Below are positions 34,759 through 45,941 of a DNA stretch of 64,000 nt, one piece after another; position 1 is the stretch's first letter, and each line of letters starts with the position of its first letter. The position numbers and the translations under genes are program-made. The notes below the pieces were generated by a model that worked only from the letters and a program-made list of their open reading frames with translations, searched no databases and was not told where the DNA came from. This stretch comes from Bisporella sp. PMI_857 (Eukaryota > Ascomycota > Leotiomycetes > Helotiales > Helotiaceae), in the NCBI GenBank assembly GCA_021307315.1, contig JAJSPD010000097.1:62001-126000 (forward strand), written 5' to 3'.

Positions 34759-35662
34759 TCACATCCTGTCTCTCAACCCGATATTTGCCTCGCTAACATT
34801 GTCGTCCAGCTTGCTCATCCTGAAGCCAGGAGGAAAAACATCTCCCGCATGAATGGTATGGAACATAGCCTGCACCAGAAACATTGGTAATGCATCAAAA
34901 ATGTACATATAAACCTCGTGGCTCGCTAAATAACCTGAATGTCCTTGGCCGAATTCGATAATCCTAAACACACATCTTAAAATAATAATCACCGCAGCAA
35001 TGAATAAAAGCTTGAGCAACCCAATCCAAGTGTGTTTGCCGTGAATAGGTATTGTGTACCGGGCTGGCGAAGAGCGCATGCGTTTGAAAAAGATCAAGGA
35101 GACGATTAGGAAGAAGCCAAAGAATAAAAGCTGGACGAATAGACCTAAAAGCATAACTTTCTGCCCGGTATTCGTCATGCTAGCTTGAGCCATCATTCCA
35201 CCACCTCCTGCTTGCATGAAGAATGCAAGCACGTCGCCAACAACGAATACTTTTGTAACTCGGTCAGGGCGGATTATAGATGACTTCGGAGAGTCTACGA
35301 AGAGCACGATTCGGCCGTAAATCATGTAAATCGTGGCAGCGTAAAGAGAAGGTGGCAAGATAATAAATAATGATTGTGCAACGTAGGGCATCATTTCGGC
35401 CGGAGACTTGGCAGAAAAGTATCTTGCGACGTAACCCAGGGTCATCACTACAAATATTAGCAAAAGACAACATAATGATTAGGAAATGGAACCACTTACT
35501 GATTGCACCAACAACTAAAGGCGTATAAAACCAAGTTTTCTTTCGCAGCATCTGAAAAACGTGATAAATTGCGCTGCCACCAAAGAGAATGGCTGCTGCA
35601 ATACAGGCTGTGCTGTTTGGCTTGTAAGCGTAAATTCCATTGTCGTCTTCGGTTCCGGCCAT
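34759..35662 (-). CDS. RTA1-like lipid-translocating/stress-resistance membrane protein
   Basis: Two exons (35662-35500 and 35447-34759) give 283 residues with seven predicted membrane segments. Signatures of the RTA1 family are present: Y-x-Y-x-P-N-S near the start, LPPSLYAATIYMIYGRIVLF, TKVFVVGDVLAFFMQAGGGG, IILRCVFRIIEFGQGHSGYL and SHEVYMYIFDALPMF. Yeast members (RTA1, RSB1) confer resistance to toxic compounds and influence sphingoid-base movement. The substrate here is unknown. A decayed relative lies about 2 kb upstream on the same strand. Confidence 0.88.
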
Positions 35663-37739
35663 GGCTTAAGATTGCTCCTCAAAAATCTGGATCCTCAGAA
35701 TGCGCCGAAGACTAAAGATCGAAACAACTGAGACGATGAAGAAATGAGGGAGAGCGCGCGAGGCGTAAAGTTTAAAGTGTAGTGACAGGTGTTGGCTTTT
35801 TTCAAAGACTGTTAACGACGGAATCGATTCGTGAGGCGCGTCTACTGCAAAAAGAATGTGGTTATACACAAGATTAAATTCTCCGCCTGGAACCAGAGCA
35901 TTGAAGAACAAAAATGCCGCCTTGAAGACTAGGTGAATATATCCAAACCTGAAACGCGCGTCAGTCACGTCTAAATATATCGTAGAGTAGCAATAACCAT
36001 ATTCTTGACCAGTGTACACTCTCCGCTTCGCTTTCAAGCTCGTACAGCGTACTTTTCTTTCCTAAAGCTGTAATTCGGCCGCGATCCACGTTCAGGGCAT
36101 CCTTCCAATAATTTTATTGGGCAATGCCGCGCTTGGCCTGGTCCGAGTTTATTGGCAAGCTTCTCCCGGTGGGGCAGATTAAATTTACAGCCCACCGATA
36201 TCATGCGTATTCGCATACGGCGTATAATATCGCATAGAATACAGTATGGAGTTAGAAGATATGAAACAGGGTTACAGTCTATCTCGCCGCGATAACCTTT
36301 CCGCACCAACTTCAGGCCTGTCTCCAATCGCAAAAATCAATTATCGAAAGAGTTAGCCCGCATATAACGCAGCTGCATAGCCTCGCAATGGGCTCCCAAT
36401 TAATCAAAATATCTTGTCGGAGTTAACCACCCGAGTTCAATTCTAAGTGCTCTGAAATATCTGATTCGTAACTAATTTAGGTTTATCTCTGGTCTCGCAA
36501 TGTCGTATCCATTTTTCTCGGAACATATATTGGGAATGTCAACGAAGGCTCCTAATATTCCCCGAGATATTTTGTAGTAATAAGGTATCACCATCTTTAA
36601 TGATCCAGAACCTACGGCTCTAGAGCAGTAATACAGCGTAACGTGCTAATCTAGCTAAAGCCTCAGGCCTCAGGCCTCTCTCGCCGAAGTAGTTCTGTAA
36701 GGCCTGGATCTACGCACTGTTCTGATTCAGATTTGGTAAAGAAAGTATCTCTCACAAATCTGAAAACGCCAAAGCAGGACAATATGCTCCTGGCTAGCTA
36801 GTCTCTTGAACTCAGGGACGTCCAAGACTGATTTTTCGCAAAAAAGAATGTCTTATCGATGTGCCTTGACTTTCCATGAGGGCTTAGATTTGCTGTTTTT
36901 GCAGCAGGTTACAATGTATTACATTAGTTGCCTACAATTTCTCCACTCGTTAGGTTCAGGAGGGGCGAAGCTCCATCTGTTGCACTGCCGTTACATTAAC
37001 GCCGTGGTAGATTCATAAATCCCATACAAATCGCTAAGTGAATAAGCTGAACTGTGTAGGACGTAAAGGCAGAGTGTTAGAAAGGAGCATGGTTGCCTAG
37101 AATTGATGAGAAGCGAAAGACTGCCGTGGTGCCCCGGGCGTTGTTGTTTGCTGTTTGGCTCTTGAGAGCTAAGCGCATCGCTCTGTGGCTCTGCTGAACG
37201 GTAATGTTAAATGCTTTTTGATCCGGCCGCAGAATACTCAGATCAAGGCAAAAATTGCAAGCATCTAATCATCAGGGAAGGTGGGCTGACTGTCATTTGA
37301 AAACTGCATCAGAACGTATGAGGTCGAATTGCCGCTGCAGGAACAACACTAGCCATAGAATATTTCTAGCAATATTGGAAATTCCGAAATAGCGCCGCAA
37401 TATTTGCAGCCATGGTCTGTCCATATACATATTATACATGTAGGCTGACTTTCGTTGCACTGCTTGGCACATCTGAAAGATACAAGAAATCAGAATCCTC
37501 GATATCATCATGTATCAACACTTATGATACACGAACAATAAGAGAAATCAAAGGGATGATGACTCTGAATGTGAACCTTAGATGTTTTCATATAATTCTA
37601 CTGCAGCACTCGAACTTCCAGCTGATTTGGTGGACCTCGAAGTGGTATATGAGAGACTTCTCAAAATTGCAAGCCAGGATGCATTATTGGCACTCTGGTA
37701 CGCGTTGCACATGGCCTTCTGTGTTATAAAAGCTTCGTA
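35663..37739. other. Gene-poor stretch upstream of the RTA1 gene
   Basis: A minus-strand frame of 123 codons at 35666-36037 ends four bases before the RTA1 start. It contains hydrophobic segments but no recognisable family, and is best left uncalled. At 37293-37511 a minus frame with hydrophobic content may be an eroded tail of the RTA1 pseudogene to the right. A small CCTCAGG duplication occurs near 36662-36680. Confidence 0.35.
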
Positions 37740-38430
37740 TTCATCGTACTTAGGACCAATATAAGAACTTGGTACATGCTGTGACAAAATGTATGCCAGA
37801 AAGAAACTGCTGGAGCCAAGGAGCTAGCGGAATATATTCGGTGGGCGGCTCTTGGCAACCTCCTAAGCGCGAATAGGCGATGCATCGTATTTCGTATTCC
37901 ATTAAAAATAGGCGGCCCGTTTCATCACGAATACGCCTTGGCACCCCCACGCCACCCCCTTTTTCGGGGGAGAAAACGATTGAAAGCAATAAAGCCATAA
38001 CAGTGAATGCAAGGATGCCCCCTATCACAAACAATTTATCAACCATTTCCTTTGTAGGACCACGTGCACTCTATTGTCCGTCATGAGAATGATTCGACCA
38101 AGTATTATTGTACATACTTGCTGCAAATAATGTTTGTGCTACAAGAGGCAGGATGGTGGTATAACGCATGGACCAACCGGCCCCTTCGGGGTTTGTGATG
38201 CAGGTACGAGCGTCTAGCTTAACCGACAATCTCGACTTTGGGAGCCAGAAAGTTTTGTTAACTTAGGATATCTGGTACTTACAACAACCTCCAATTATAA
38301 GAGGTATGGGAAAACGTGCTCGACCTCTGTAAAATTTCCAGCAATGGAATGCCGCTACGACCGCAAATATGGCAGAGGTAACGATGACAACAGGTATAGA
38401 ACCATAACGATATAAGTGGTCTGCAAGAGT
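37740..38430 (-). pseudogene. RTA1-family pseudogene
   Basis: Pieces of an RTA1 protein appear in the right order but in different frames. A first exon (about 38427-38284) ends with a membrane segment and FPIPLIIGG before a GTAAGT donor. Then come SMRYTTILPLVAQTLFAASM, LGRIILMTDNRV in another frame, and DKLFVIGGILAF in a third, followed by a poorly conserved hydrophobic stretch. The glycine cluster and the SHEVxxYxFDA end are not found. At least two frameshifts plus loss of the C-terminal half make a functional product unlikely. Confidence 0.65.
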
Positions 38431-38803
38431 ATGGTGTCTGTGCTAGCTGCAACTTAAGATTTCTGTGGTTGCTCAGATTATGCTGGTATCAGCTCTGAGC
38501 ACAGGGTTTTATCCAAAACTTACTCCAGAGAATAACTATAGCATAGCATCACCACCAACTTAATCAAATATCGATACGAGAAATAAACAAAGCTCTGTAG
38601 TATCTCCTCCAACGTAACGTTCTAATTATGGCTACTATTTTAGAACATAAATTGAATGATCACAAGTGCAATAGATTTTGGGCTAGTTGTATAGGAACTA
38701 TATATCTTTGCCATTCCCTTCAGCCACCATCAAGTGAGCTCTTGAAAAATCATTTGTACCAGAAAGCAAGCGTTAAATACACAATCGGTCAACTGGGAAA
38801 ATC
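38431..38803. other. Short gene-free stretch
   Basis: Lies between the RTA1 pseudogene 5' side and the stop of the glucosyltransferase-like gene. Nothing recognised. Confidence 0.4.
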
Positions 38804-41703
38804 CTATATCCATTCTTTATCGCCTCCCAATATGAGTTGGTCAAACTTCCGAATAATGTAGTGACGATTGAGGTGGCCATTAATCGCGTGTTCCATCTGA
38901 TATCTCCCTTCTTCAATCCTTCTCTCAATAACAAACTTTCTGGTCCCTGCATGATGACTTGCATAGATACTTTTGCAAACTCCTTGGCCTGTATAAGCTA
39001 GGAGGCCTAGGCCCGCTGGGATTCCCGTCAGTAAATTTATGGCGCTTATTAATATCCACTTACCAGCTCCAGTCTTGGCTAGAAACCCTAATGACCCTTT
39101 ACCAACGCCTTTGACTACTCCTAATGCACCTTCCTTCTTCCCACCTTTGTATGGCTCAATAGCGATATCGGATAAGCCTCCTACGATACCATAAACGAAT
39201 GACTTCCCAGCAACTATTGTGCCACTTTTGAAGTCGGTAATCTTGCCACGTTCTCGGACCTCGCCACCATATAATTTGGGCACCGCGTACAAACCGTCTG
39301 TGACAGCAAGAGGCACGTCAACGAATATGCTTTTATACGGTCTTCCGATTGCATTGCCAAGACTTTTAGCAGATGCAGCAGCCATCACGCCAGCCATTTG
39401 AGCACCAGTTCTCGGCGAATTAACGTTCCCCCGATGACCATAGACGGTCTCGACCGGCTGTTGACTATTACCATTCGCGTCAGAGTTCGGCGTGGTTATT
39501 CCAGAGCCCGAATAGTATATTTTTGGCGGCCTTGACTGCTTATACTCGTTAAGCGGCTTGGTAACGATGCCCGCAGTATCGGACATGAAATTGAAGAACA
39601 TTTCCAAGGATGCAGATGTTGCTGCAGTCAGAGGGTCCCACCGCCGAGCTTCAATGACGATAGGTGCGGGTTCATGACTAATATGTAGCTACAATTAGTT
39701 ATCTATTTAAGGTAACTTGGATGTGCACTCGGATGGCATCAAGATCCGTAGACTTACTATTGAAGCCTATGCAGATCTACCTTTAAATGGCTGGACAATA
39801 CTTGAGCTGCAAGTCTGGATAACTTCACTCCATGTTTGCCATTCTTATAGAGCCAAGTTGCTGATTGCCCTTGTAAGATATCGCACTGCAGATCCTGCTG
39901 TGGAAGTGCCTTATGAAAAGACTCCACCGCAGTCTTGACTCCTGATTCGGCTCGCATTTTCACTGCTACCTCCGTAGCTGCAATCGTAGCATTTGGAGTC
40001 AGAGAAAAGCGAATTGCTTCGGCAATCTTTTGGCTGGTCAGATTTTTGTATGGGATTGGCTGTGGCCCGGCACCTGCAGCGGCGACCATGTTCCCCCAGA
40101 AAGTCTGGCTATCATGCAGGCGTTAGTAACGTCTCACTATTCCAGGCATCCAAAATCGTACTCCCCGAAGAAAGGCACTATAACCGTAGGTCTAGCATTG
40201 AGCAGCCCGCAAGCTGTGGTCCCGGCGCCACCATGATGAATCACTGCTGCCACATGCTGAAAGAGCCACTCATGTGGGCAATCTTCGAGATAGAATACCC
40301 TTTCTCCACTCTGATTTGCTCCACCTAGCTTACTCCACCCGCGCGAGATGACCGCTCTAGTATTTGTTAATTGGATTGCCTCTAGAATCATAGCCGTCAT
40401 CTTATCCGGGTCGTCAATCACAATACTTCCAAAACCGATATATACTGGTGGAGGTCCTTTACTAAGAAACTGGCTGAGATCTGCAGGGGGGTCAAAATTT
40501 GGGGCCTCCCTGAAAAAGAAGCCACAGACATCTAAGGGGTCCCTTGTTAACTTTTGATCACCAAATATACACTTGCAACTCGCCTATGTGCGCTGGCCAG
40601 TCTCTGGGCTTGGGTACCAACGCTGGAGACCAGCAGTAGGTGAACGGGACTCGAAGTGTTTCCGCTAATAATGGCCCCTCTGTTGCTGGAATAGGTTCAA
40701 GGTCTAGAGACTTCCTCCATTTGTTTATAATATCTCCTAATCTTTTAATACTTAATTATCGCGGCAATATCTTCAGATTGTGGACGTACCCTTGCCAAGT
40801 CAAAAATTCGACCACCATATACGACAAGTAATTTGAGTTTCCGCTATTAGTGTCAGTATCTTTGCTTGAAGATTTCAAGTTTGCCAGTGGATGCGGAAAG
40901 CTTCTGGTGCAGGACCATGGCATTGTGAACATGATATGGACCTGCGAGACAATCATGAATAAGCACGACCTTAAAAGCTCTCCGGGCAGAATATCCTATC
41001 TTACAGGGCACCCGAGGGCTTGGGCACAATGAATAGGTGCAAAACTTGGCGGATTTCCAATGATTGCATCTGCTGTGAATGGAACGTGTGTCTCCAAGTC
41101 TGCCTCAACGCAAGATTTCCAGAATCCTTCAAGCATGGAAACTATCATTTTCCGTTTCGATTGAATATCGCCCGCCTTTAAACTGCCCATGCTAGGTATA
41201 AGGCCAGGATTCTTGACCATATAAGCCATAAGTTCAGCCGGATCACCGCCAACGGGATAGAACTCGAGGCCATGCTCTCGTACAAAGCTCGCAAAGACAT
41301 TATGCGTTGCCAGACGCACACGATGCCCATGCTTCTGGAGTTCATTCCCAATAGCAATGAAAGGCTGTACATCCCCCCGACTCCCTATGATTTGAATAAC
41401 AATGTTGAGCTTGGCGGTTCTGATCGGTACTCTTTCATACTTAGGTGGTGGCGTTGGTGGTCGATTGGCATCGAACGTTGGAGACGGTATCAACTGGGAG
41501 AGGACACGACTGAGTCTAGAGTCTAGATCGACGTCTATGCGACCATTTTCTATGCTAAATAAGTATCTGGGAAGTAAAATAGATGGGTGGACATTTCTAC
41601 CTGTAATATGAACTGCTTCCGCTATGAAAGGCCCATATCCGCCCTCTAGCTTCTTATCGATAGGCTGCTCAATAATATTGGTGATGCTTCGAGACATGTT
41701 CAA
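38804..41703 (-). CDS. Sterol-glucosyltransferase-like GT (family 1/28) with chorein-like C-terminal tail
   Basis: Six exons join in phase (41703-41005, 40941-40790, 40741-40584, 40531-40162, 40108-39758, 39677-38804), giving 867 residues. The GT28-type N-terminal domain begins near residue 95 with [20 protein letters not shown] and [10 protein letters not shown]. It continues with [25 protein letters not shown] and the UDP-sugar site [12 protein letters not shown] (H435, H436), then VPFFGDQTFWGNM. From about residue 560 a tail unlike ATG26 follows; its glycine-rich [20 protein letters not shown] resembles the C-terminal region of VPS13/chorein-type proteins. It likely transfers glucose to a sterol or other lipophilic acceptor. 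Intron 3 (40583-40532) uses GC-AG (ATAG then GCGAGT). It is transcribed divergently from the FAD oxidase with 684 bases between starts. Confidence 0.85.
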
Positions 41704-42387
41704 AATCTTTTCAATCTCTCAAACTTCGAATGAACATGGAATGGAAAGGTGTTTAATAAACTGTAGTCACTTAGCAGACGACGTTTCAGTTGGAAACGAC
41801 ACGGGCATTCAGTAGCGCCACACAGTCACGTTATCAGCGTGTGCCTCCCGTATTGAATGTATTCGCTTCACGCATTCGCAAACTAAAAACCCTAATTAAG
41901 ATTTTGCAAAGTTTATTCTTTATCGTCCCGTGTGCGATCAGTGCATTAAAACAGCCTTACAGGGCACTGCTTGTATGTTTAACAGACAAGGAGTACAATC
42001 AAAGATGCGATGTTTAAAGAACCCAGGGGATCAATAAAAGTTGAATACAACTATGCCATATCAAGCATAAGTCAACATTTTACTCACGGATAATGTCTTG
42101 GATAATGTCTCAGGTGTCTACCTGTATTTGCCGTATGATCGTATTTAGCAAGTGCTACTTCGGCTGCGACCATCTGGCAACGTATTTCGGACAAACTTTT
42201 AAGGGCTAAAATAAAAAGTTACTGTTATCAAATAATTGTCGTCAGATAGCATGGCGCAGTCTGAAGAATGTGGAAAACGTTGTAGATAAAGTAAGCTATA
42301 GCACGCTTTAAATTCGAGACCAATCAGTACATTCTCTCTTCTGCCTTACCGTTTCAACGAACAGTTCTGCATCGCTCAGTAACAGTA
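41704..42387. promoter_or_regulatory. Shared divergent promoter region
   Basis: 684 bases between the starts of the minus-strand glucosyltransferase and the plus-strand FAD oxidase. No coding frame with motifs is present. Co-regulation of the two genes is plausible from layout, but no specific binding site was identified. Confidence 0.4.
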
Positions 42388-44245
42388 ATGGTTAACTCTA
42401 GCGTGCTTTCTTCTATCACTTTTTTCGCTTTCGCAGCAACCACGTTAGCTGTGCACGGGCCAGTCTGCAAAACAACACCACTGGATCCAACATGGCCGTC
42501 AATTGAGGATTGGGCGGCGCTTAACGCTTCTATCAATGGCGTACTAATCAAGACTGCCCCTGTAGCATCTTCCTGCTATCCAGGAAATCCTTTCAATTCA
42601 CAACTATCCTGCAACACTGTTGCCACTAATTGGACCTCGTCCTCATTTCACGCTACTATTCCAGAGTCAATTGATTATCCAATTTTTGCGAATAACTCTT
42701 GCTTACCTGAAGATGCTGCGGGATACTACGAAGGCAGGGGGTGCGAGATTGGTGGAATGCCGCAGTATATCATCAATGCTACGACCGAAGAACAAATCGC
42801 TACTTCTATGTCATGGGCTGCAGCGCGAAATATCCGCATCACTGTTAAGGGAACGGGACACGAGATGAATGGAAGGCATGTCCAACCTCCTCTTAGGAAC
42901 TACACACTTTGGTACAGGATAATGACTTTTCTTATTCTTTAGATCTAGTGGCGCTTACTCACTACTTGTCTGGACGAGAAATTTCCAAACGATACAGTTC
43001 GACTCCACATGGTCATTGCTAAATTCCACAACGACTGAGAACGTTGTTATCACGGGAAGTGGCACGAATTGGAATTCTGTCTACATGGCAGCTTCAAAGG
43101 TTGGGAGAATTACAGTCGGAGGTGGTGCTAAGAGCGTCGGCCTTGGCGGATTCATTCAAGGAGGCGGCCATGGACCTCTGTCGAGCCACTATGGACTAGC
43201 TGCTGACCAAATTCTCCAAGCAACTGTGGTGACAACCGAGGGCAAGATATTAGTCGTTAATTCTCAGCAACACCAGGACCTACTTTTCGCTATTCGTGGT
43301 GGTGGTGCCGGTCAATATGGCGTCGTCACTAAATACGTACTAAAGACTTACCCAGTGCCAGCTACCATGGTTGCTGGCACCCTTAGCATGTCTACAAATG
43401 GCACGGATAATTCTGCTATTGATGCTACGTGGAGAGCGTTTGCTGTCTTAGCCGCTAGCCTACCCGATATGATGGATGCAGGACTAGCTGGTTCACTGAC
43501 AGTCACCACAACTAGCGGCAAAGTCAAGGTTGTCCAGTCACTTTTTGGCTATAATATCACATCTGATGGAATGAAAGCCCTCGTTAAGCCCATTATTACC
43601 AGAATGAAAGCGGTAGGGAACTCGACATCAGTCTCAGTCGAGCTCGCGGACGTCGAACCTTTCGAAACCTGGCCAACTTTCTTCGAACGCATTAAGCAGG
43701 TGGACGATGTTGCTGGTGGTGGCAGCGCCATGTCTAGTCGACTAGTCGGCCGTACTCACCTAAATATATCCTCTACCCAACTGATCGGTAATTTTAAGAA
43801 GGCCCTCGTGACCGAAGCATCTAACAGCACAGGAGGTTATATGATTATTGGTATGCAGGGAGGTCTCGGCCCCGCCAACGTCCCACACGAGATGCGAGGA
43901 GCTCTACACTCTAGCTGGCGGACAGCTTACCTTCATATTATATCTCTTGGTGCATCTATTAACGCCACTGCCGATTCTCAAAAAGCCTTAGCATCTGCCG
44001 CAAAATGGTTAGATGAAGTAAAGGAGCCTGTCTGGAGGTCATGGGCTCCAGAGATGGGATCTTACATGAACGAGGGCAATCCTTTCAACACCGAGTTCAA
44101 GCATGATTACTACGGCGATAATTATGATCGGCTCGTCAGTATCAAATTGAAGTATGATCCGACAGAGAGCTTGTTTGTCCTTACTGGTGTCAATAGCGAT
44201 AAGTGGGATTATAATTTAAACTCCGGGAAGCTATGCCGGGTATAA
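42388..44245 (+). CDS. Secreted berberine-bridge-type FAD-linked oxidase
   Basis: Two exons (42388-42875 and 42943-44245) give 596 residues. It has an N-terminal signal peptide (FFAFAATTLAVHG region) and many N-glycosylation sequons. The FAD-binding PCMH domain has KGTGHEMNGRSSGAYSL, where H158 is the expected 8-alpha flavin-linking histidine, and GGFIQGGGHGPLSSHYGLAAD. The second flavin-linking cysteine of bicovalent enzymes is replaced by alanine (A225 in GGGAKSVG), so single linkage is expected. The C-terminal BBE motif YYGDNYDRLVSIKLKYDPT is complete. Such oxidases act on alcohols, sugars or secondary metabolites in the secretory route. The intron needs a GC donor (AAG then GCATGT, 42876-42942) to restore the conserved sequence. 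A Zn2Cys6 regulator follows 396 bases downstream. Confidence 0.92.
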
Positions 44246-44641
44246 ACGCGGTTATAGTAATACGCGATGGGAGGGAATACGTGTATTTTAGAAGGTTTAT
44301 TTTTCACCTTTGTATTATAGAAGTTTTGACGAAGATTGCTTAACCACAGAGATGACGACCACAACTTACTCAACGCCATTCATTGAGTGTCCCGGTAAAG
44401 AAGTATATGTTTTGTTTGAGAATACGATGATTACGATGACGCTACCTACCTATACGGGTAACATAAACGCACATGCCAAGCGCCAAGCGCTAGGTGTTAC
44501 ATTCCAAACCCACCATAGTTTTACTAGGAATTGGACATTTCATGCTCTTCCATATGCACGACATGATCTTGATAAGAACCTAGTTCGGCAATACGTGAAT
44601 ACTTCGCAACTTTGTTAGAATAGCTAGATAGCTGCAACGAC
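44246..44641. other. Spacer between oxidase and regulator
   Basis: A frame of 102 codons at 44310-44618 lies on the plus strand. It lacks recognisable motifs and probably belongs to the oxidase 3' UTR or the regulator promoter. Confidence 0.35.
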
Positions 44642-45941
44642 ATGTCAGCAAACTCGTTTCATGCAGCTGAGGTCAGAAAAGCCGTACGGAAGTTCTCTCA
44701 TCGACGACCCCACCATAAATCGCGAAATGGGTGTACGTTTTGTAAACATCGGAAAATAAAGGTGCGGTTATAGTTGCAAGTTCTTTCTACAATAAGTTGA
44801 GGAACAATATGGCTGATCAATTCGGATTTAGTGCGATGAGCAGCGGCCAGAATGCTTTAACTGCGTCGCAAAATCATTGTCCTGCAGTTTCAAAGCTACT
44901 CCTACTTCGACAGCGTCGATCTCTCTATCCACTCCTATTGCACCTACTGAGACTGGTAGCCCAAGCACTATCTTCAGTACTCAGTCGGTCTCCCAATCAC
45001 CCCTCCAAAATATCGAGCACCACAGTCTGAACGTAGCTGATTTAGAATTGCTGCATGTTTACGATACATCAACTTCTTATACCCTCGGGAACGTGCCGGG
45101 CTACCAGAGCTTTCTTCGGATTCATGTCCCACGGATGGCGTTCTCGCATAACTTCCTTCTGCATAGCATCCTGGCAATATCTGCCTTACATCTGTCATTC
45201 CTCAGGAAGGACTTACAACCTTTATATATGTCCCGGGCAACATATCATCAAAATGCGGCACTACGGATAGCAACTCCTCTACTGAACAACTCTGGTTGTG
45301 ACTATAAAACCATTGGACCCCCACTTTACATGCTCTCCAACATATGTACATTCTTCACGCTTGGCATAGGTCCTCAAACAGGAGATTTTCTGCTTTTCGG
45401 AGACAAGGGGATTTCACAATGGCTAGTAATCTTTCGGGGTGCTAGATCCATATTGGAATCCTCAAATTATGCGCTGCTCAAACATAGCGATCTCTCCCCA
45501 ATGTTTTCTCTATTCGTTCCACGAGAAATGCAGCCAACAAACAACATGAGGAACAAGAACATCGAAGATCTACGAAAAATGATCGTAGAAGAAGCACACG
45601 ATCACCCTAACTACCCAATATATATGGAAGCTCTTGAAACTCTCTCGAAGTCTTTCCTGCCAGCCACGATGACAACTGCTGGTACATATCAAGTCCCATT
45701 TCAATCTATTTTCGCCTGGCTTTATCTGCTCTCGGACGATTTTGTACTTTGTTTAATTCAGCGCGAACCGATAGCTTTGGTTATCCTTGCACATTTTTGT
45801 GTCTTGCTGAACAGTATCAGTTCATTCTGGTGGATGCAGGGCTGGGTCCATCATCTTATATCAGAGATATACAATTCTCTTGATCCAGTTTATCTAATAT
45901 GGATAGGTTGGCCGCTGGAGCAAGTAGGCTGGATACCATAG
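44642..45941 (+). CDS. Zn2Cys6 (C6) fungal transcription factor
   Basis: Two exons (44642-44761 and 44832-45941) give 409 residues. The zinc cluster is complete across the intron: C31, C34, C41, C48, C51 and C58, with the basic stretch KHRKIK and linker DEQRPE. After a Ser/Thr/Pro linker the UPC2-like regulatory domain is recognisable (SLNVADLELLHVYDTSTSYT, HNFLLHSILAISALHLSFL, YHQNAALRIATPLL, WLVIFRGARSIL). The intron splits the finger just before C41, a common place in this family. It is a DNA-binding regulator; its position after the FAD oxidase suggests it controls the neighbouring accessory genes, which is inference. Confidence 0.9.

Noticed and set aside
35666..36037. 123-codon minus-strand frame just upstream of the RTA1 gene
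   Set aside because: It ends only four bases before the RTA1 start, contains no family motif and would leave that gene no 5' UTR; likely part of the promoter or leader.
44310..44618. 102-codon frame between FAD oxidase and C6 regulator
   Set aside because: No recognisable features; likely untranslated or promoter sequence.
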